Position numbers and translations under genes: made by a program
Part shown: positions 60,361 to 64,000 of the stretch, piece by piece
Numbering within the stretch: position 1 is the first letter of the stretch
Layout: each line of letters begins with the position of its first letter
Notes under the pieces: model-generated
Seen by the model: only the letters and a program-made list of their open reading frames with translations
What the model was told of the DNA's origin: nothing
Database searches by the model: none
Origin: Adiantum capillus-veneris
Taxonomy: Eukaryota > Streptophyta > Polypodiopsida > Polypodiales > Pteridaceae
Length of the DNA stretch: 64,000 bases
Direction: 5' to 3'
Assembly: GCA_014529385.2 (NCBI GenBank)
Contig: CM043965.1
Coordinates: 15,424,912 to 15,488,911, forward strand

Positions 60361-63300
60361 ATGGCTCAATCTACGGAGAAAGAGATTTTTGGTGCGTTTA
60401 CATCCGAAGACAAATTGGATGGTACCAACTATTCTCTTTGGTCTTTTATGGCCAAAAATGTTTTGGTTGGTAAAGGATTGTGGGATTATGTATCTGGAGA
60501 TGAAGTTCGTCCAGGTAGCATTGCACCTGCCACGCCTGGTCGTGGTGCAGCTGGTGGTGCAGGACCCTCACAAGTCACTCCAGAGCAAAAGAGATTGGAT
60601 ACTAAAGATGCACAGGCTATGGCTGTGATTGCCTTAACCATAAAGAGGACAATCACACCACATATCAGATCTTGCATAACTTCTGAGGATGCTTGGAACA
60701 CTCTGCAAGCTATGTTTGGAGGAAGAAACGCTGCCAGAATAGAGTTTTTGAAGAAACAACTTGACAAAATACAGATGGACGAAGGTGACGATATTGTCGA
60801 GCATCTTACAAAAATCAGGGATCTTAAAGAGCAATTGCTTAGCATTGATGAAGTGATTCCAGAGAAGGACTTGGTTTCCAAAACACTCAATTCACTACCA
60901 CCATCTTATTTGACTTTTCAGACTTCTTTGACTCTGTCTTTGCGAGCTAATCCTGAACCTCTTCATTTTGAAGAGTTAGTGGCTTTGCTATTGCAGGAGG
61001 ATCAATCACGTAAGAACAAGTCTTTACACGTGGATGGTATGGATCATGCTCTTGTTGTACAGAACAAAAACAGGGGTAAAGAGAGTGCTCATCACTCCAA
61101 GTCTGGTGCAGGACAGTCTTCAGAGAAGTCTAAAGGTGATTCCGACAAGTCCAAGAAGAAAGGTAAATGTCACTACTGCAAGAAACCTGGTCACTACATT
61201 AGTGAGTGTAAAAAGCGAATTGCTAAAGAGTCAAGTTTGGTTGTTTCAGCTTCTGGTGATTCTTCTACACCTAAAGAAGAGTCTGCAAACTTTGTGCAGG
61301 ATTCTTATGCTTTTGTAGTATGTTCAGATCTTTTTGCTTACATTGTTGACAAGACACAAATGATTTGGTACTTTGATAGTGGTGCATCCAGGCATATTAC
61401 TTCAAGGAAGGATTTGTTTTGTTCATTGGATGCAGCTCCAGCAGGAAAGAAGGTGACATGTGCAAATAATGCTTCTTATCCAATCAAAGGCGTTGGTAAG
61501 ATTTTGATTACCATTTCAGATGGTTCAGATTTATGCTTGTCAGATGTCTTATATGTTCCAGGGATCAAGAAGAATTTGTTGTCTGTATCCTCTCTTGCAA
61601 AAAATGGTCTTCGGGTCATTTTTGAGGATGACAGATGTGCTGTACGAGATCGAGAGAATGGTTATTCTCTTATCACTACAGGTACGCTGGAAAATGGACT
61701 ATTTGTGCTAGATCGTTATGAAAAGCAGATTCAGGTATGTATTGCAGAAACAAAGACTCAGGCCATGCAGGATGCTGAGTTGTGGCATGCTAGATTTGGG
61801 CATGTTGGTTATGGCAGTTTGATGACTTTACAACGTCATAATATGGTGCATGATTTGTCTTTATTGGAGATGCCACCAAGACATGTATGTGAAGGTTGCG
61901 TTCTTGGAAAGATGCACAGATTTGCATTTTCGCAGGATGGTTCAGTTAGAGCGACACGAAAGTTGCAACTTGTACACAGTGATGTATGTGGTCCTATGAG
62001 GACGCCATCTATAGGAAACAGCCTTTATTTTGTGACCTTCATTGATGACTTTTCCAGGTTTTGTTGGGTGTATCCACTCAAAGCAAAGTCAGATGTGTTT
62101 GCAGTTTTTCAACATTATGTCGCCATGGTTGAAAATGAAACAGGTTGCAAAGTACAGACTCTTCGTACCGATCGAGGAGGTGAATACATGTCAGGTGCAT
62201 TTAAGGATTTTTTGGGAAAGAAAGGCATTAAACACCAATGCACTATGCCATACACACCACAACAGAATGGTGTTGCAGAAATGAAGAACAGGTCTTTAAT
62301 GGAGACGGCTAGATGTATGCTCAAGGCTAAGAGTTTGCCTCATAAACTATGGATGGAGGCAGTTGCTTGTGCAGCACATGTTTTGAACAGGTGTCCTACT
62401 CGTGCCTTGAAGACCATTACTGCATATGAAGCTTGGTATGACAAAAAACCTTCAGTCAGTTATCTTCGTGTTTTTGGTTGTCTTGCTTATGCTCACATCC
62501 CTCAGCAGTTACGTGGGAAGCTTGATGATAAGGCAATCAAATGTATATTTGTGGGGTACAGTAGTGGAAGTAAAGGTTATAGACTTTACAATCCTGCTAC
62601 AAACAAGATTTTTGAAAGTCGTGATGTAATTTTTGCAGAAACTACTGCTCAACCTATGGTTGCTTTTGATGTACCTCATATGCAGACACATGATGTATTT
62701 GAAGGTTTGCTTCCTTCTTTTGTGGAGAATCAAGAATCACAACAGGTTGATAATCTTGATCAATCTTTTGATCAGCATGTGACACCTCATGATGTAGAGG
62801 AAATTGTGCGTGAAGAGCAAGAAGTTCTCAGGGAAGAAAGAACCTTGCCTAAATGGGTTCAGAAAACTTTGCAAGATAGCAAGTTGGATGCACCGCTGCC
62901 ACGGAAAACACGTGTTGGTACTACTTTTGGCAGAGAGCAAGTAGATTTGGCTTGCTTTAGCACTCTTTGTGATGCAGATGAGCCTGATTCATTTGAACAA
63001 GCTTTAGAGTGTGTTCAGTGGAAAGATGCTATGCAGCAAGAAATTGATTCTATTCATAAGAATCATACATGGGATCTAGTGGACTTGCCTACAGGTAAAA
63101 AGCCTATTGGTACAAAGTGGGTTTTTAAGGTAAAAAGGAAACAAGATGGTACTGTTGACAGGTACAAAGCAAGGCTTGTGGCAAAAGGCTATGCGCAACA
63201 TAAAGGCATAGATTATGATGAAACCTTTGCTCCTACTTCTCGTGCGTCCACAGTTAGATCACTAGTTGCAATTGCTGCTCATCATGGTTGGAAAGTGCAT

Positions 63301-64000
63301 CAGTTGGATATCAAAACTGCTTTTTTGAATGGTGATTTGCAGGAAGAAGTTTATGTAAGTCAACCAAGTGGTTTTGTTGTAAAAGGTCAAGAGAAAAAGG
63401 TATGTAGATTGCGTAAAGCTTTGTATGGTCTCAAACAGGCTCCAAGAGCATGGTATGAGAAGATACATACTTATTTGATTGGCCAGGGATTTCAGAATAG
63501 TCCAACAGAAAGTACTTTGTATGTCAAAAAGAGAGATGGAGTTCTCATTATGCTAACACTTTATGTGGATGATATGCTTCTTACAGGAAATAATGCAAAT
63601 GAAATTGAAGCGTTTAAAGATGCTTTGAGAAAAACCTTTGAGATGTCTGATCTTGGTTTGCTACATTATTACTTGGGTATTCAGTTTGTGCAATCAAAGG
63701 ATGGCATATACATGTTGCAGGCAAAATATTTGCATAAAATTTTGGACAAGTTTGGTATGCAAAATTGTAAGCCAATCTCTACACCCGTAGAAACTGGATC
63801 AAAGTTGAGCATGCACGATGCTGGAGAACCTTTTGATGTACATACTTATGCAGCAACGGTTGGTTGCTTGATATATTTGGCAGGCAACACTCGTCCAAAC
63901 ATTCAATTTGGGGTTTCACAAGCAAGCAGATTTATGCACAGCCCAGGTATGCATCATTGGCAGGTTGTGAAGCGCATACTTCGTTACCTTTCAGGTACCC
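60361..64000 (+). CDS. Copia gag-pol polyprotein (3' end outside window)
   Basis: One frame open from ATG 60,361 to the window edge (1,213 codons). Gag: KLDGTNYSLWSFMAKNVL, LPPSYLTF, knuckle CHYCKKPGHYISEC (about 61,168-61,211). Protease: WYFDSGASRHIT (active-site DSG, about 61,366). Integrase: HARFGHV ... CEGCVLGK zinc region, HSDVCGPM, RTDRGGEYM, PQQNGVAEMKNRS (D, D, E; the Met replaces a common Arg). RT: KWVFKVKRKQDGTVDRYKAR, IKTAFLNGDLQEEVYV, LYGLKQAPRAWYEK, TLYVDDMLLTG (polymerase YVDD, about 63,563), and SRFMHSPGMHHWQVVKRILR at the edge. RNase H lies beyond. All catalytic residues that can be checked are present, so an active or recently active element is plausible. Confidence 0.95.
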   Translation, partial: MAQSTEKEIFGAFTSEDKLDGTNYSLWSFMAKNVLVGKGLWDYVSGDEVRPGSIAPATPGRGAAGGAGPSQVTPEQKRLDTKDAQAMAVIALTIKRTITPHIRSCITSEDAWNTLQAMFGGRNAARIEFLKKQLDKIQMDEGDDIVEHLTKIRDLKEQLLSIDEVIPEKDLVSKTLNSLPPSYLTFQTSLTLSLRANPEPLHFEELVALLLQEDQSRKNKSLHVDGMDHALVVQNKNRGKESAHHSKSGAGQSSEKSKGDSDKSKKKGKCHYCKKPGHYISECKKRIAKESSLVVSASGDSSTPKEESANFVQDSYAFVVCSDLFAYIVDKTQMIWYFDSGASRHITSRKDLFCSLDAAPAGKKVTCANNASYPIKGVGKILITISDGSDLCLSDVLYVPGIKKNLLSVSSLAKNGLRVIFEDDRCAVRDRENGYSLITTGTLENGLFVLDRYEKQIQVCIAETKTQAMQDAELWHARFGHVGYGSLMTLQRHNMVHDLSLLEMPPRHVCEGCVLGKMHRFAFSQDGSVRATRKLQLVHSDVCGPMRTPSIGNSLYFVTFIDDFSRFCWVYPLKAKSDVFAVFQHYVAMVENETGCKVQTLRTDRGGEYMSGAFKDFLGKKGIKHQCTMPYTPQQNGVAEMKNRSLMETARCMLKAKSLPHKLWMEAVACAAHVLNRCPTRALKTITAYEAWYDKKPSVSYLRVFGCLAYAHIPQQLRGKLDDKAIKCIFVGYSSGSKGYRLYNPATNKIFESRDVIFAETTAQPMVAFDVPHMQTHDVFEGLLPSFVENQESQQVDNLDQSFDQHVTPHDVEEIVREEQEVLREERTLPKWVQKTLQDSKLDAPLPRKTRVGTTFGREQVDLACFSTLCDADEPDSFEQALECVQWKDAMQQEIDSIHKNHTWDLVDLPTGKKPIGTKWVFKVKRKQDGTVDRYKARLVAKGYAQHKGIDYDETFAPTSRASTVRSLVAIAAHHGWKVHQLDIKTAFLNGDLQEEVYVSQPSGFVVKGQEKKVCRLRKALYGLKQAPRAWYEKIHTYLIGQGFQNSPTESTLYVKKRDGVLIMLTLYVDDMLLTGNNANEIEAFKDALRKTFEMSDLGLLHYYLGIQFVQSKDGIYMLQAKYLHKILDKFGMQNCKPISTPVETGSKLSMHDAGEPFDVHTYAATVGCLIYLAGNTRPNIQFGVSQASRFMHSPGMHHWQVVKRILRYLSGT

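Larger units (their letters stand above)
59647..64000 (+). mobile_element. Ty1/copia LTR retrotransposon, apparently intact, cut by window end
   Basis: Order: 5' LTR (59,647-59,961), primer site, 385-bp leader, one long gag-pol frame running off the window. The 3' LTR and target duplication are outside, so age cannot be read. The absence of stops over more than 1,200 codons marks it as the youngest coding element here. Confidence 0.9.

Overview
The window looks like nuclear DNA of a land plant, with no intact host gene visible. Primer sites matching plant initiator tRNA-Met and (apparently) tRNA-Trp, Ty1/copia and Ty3/gypsy elements, an L1-type LINE, a degenerate Aha1 pseudogene of plant type and very many (CT/GA)n, (CA/TG)n tracts all point there. 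A Ty3 lineage with fungus-like features, a LINE with a coiled-coil ORF1 and a probable Penelope-like relic lean towards a large-genome seed-free plant such as a fern, but the species is an inference.

Layout. 0.6-5 kb: minus-strand Ty3 gag remnant broken by a copia-type gag element that forms a tail-to-tail inverted repeat. 6.07-13.47 kb: decayed Ty3/gypsy element (LTR, primer site, gag in inverted orientation, protease, RT, RNase H, integrase) with a nested solo LTR (10.12-10.85 kb) and an internal integrase duplication. 14.24-18.81 kb: nearly intact LINE between two (CT)n tracts. 18.96-20.88 kb: degenerate tandem array with an inversion. 21.48-22.11 kb: Aha1 pseudogene. 24.67-25.47 kb: second copy of the 6-kb LTR. 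25.77-33.18 kb: complete minus-strand Ty3 element with 2-kb LTRs and an internal deletion. 37.6-40.1 kb: probable Penelope-like RT relic. 40.3-41.04 kb: LTR fragments of two families seen elsewhere in the window. 41.04-48.95 kb: minus-strand LTR element with a non-autonomous copia element (42,303-46,240) inserted in it and flanked by a perfect 5-bp duplication. 49.16-50.15 kb: foldback-like inverted repeat. 50.5-51.5 and 58.47-59.58 kb: two copies of an AT-rich dispersed repeat. 52.9-53.4 kb: LINE 3' fragment on the minus strand. 59.65 kb to the end: a young, apparently open copia element cut off by the window edge.

The elements are nested, so a relative order can be read: old Ty3 relics, then nested LTRs and the non-autonomous copia, with the terminal copia and the LINE the youngest. 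Nearly all nonsense codons in the relics are TAG or TGA explicable by C-to-T change, as expected for cytosine-methylated, silenced plant DNA. Several LTRs carry a pyrimidine-rich or (CT)n stretch, which may be the source of many microsatellites here.
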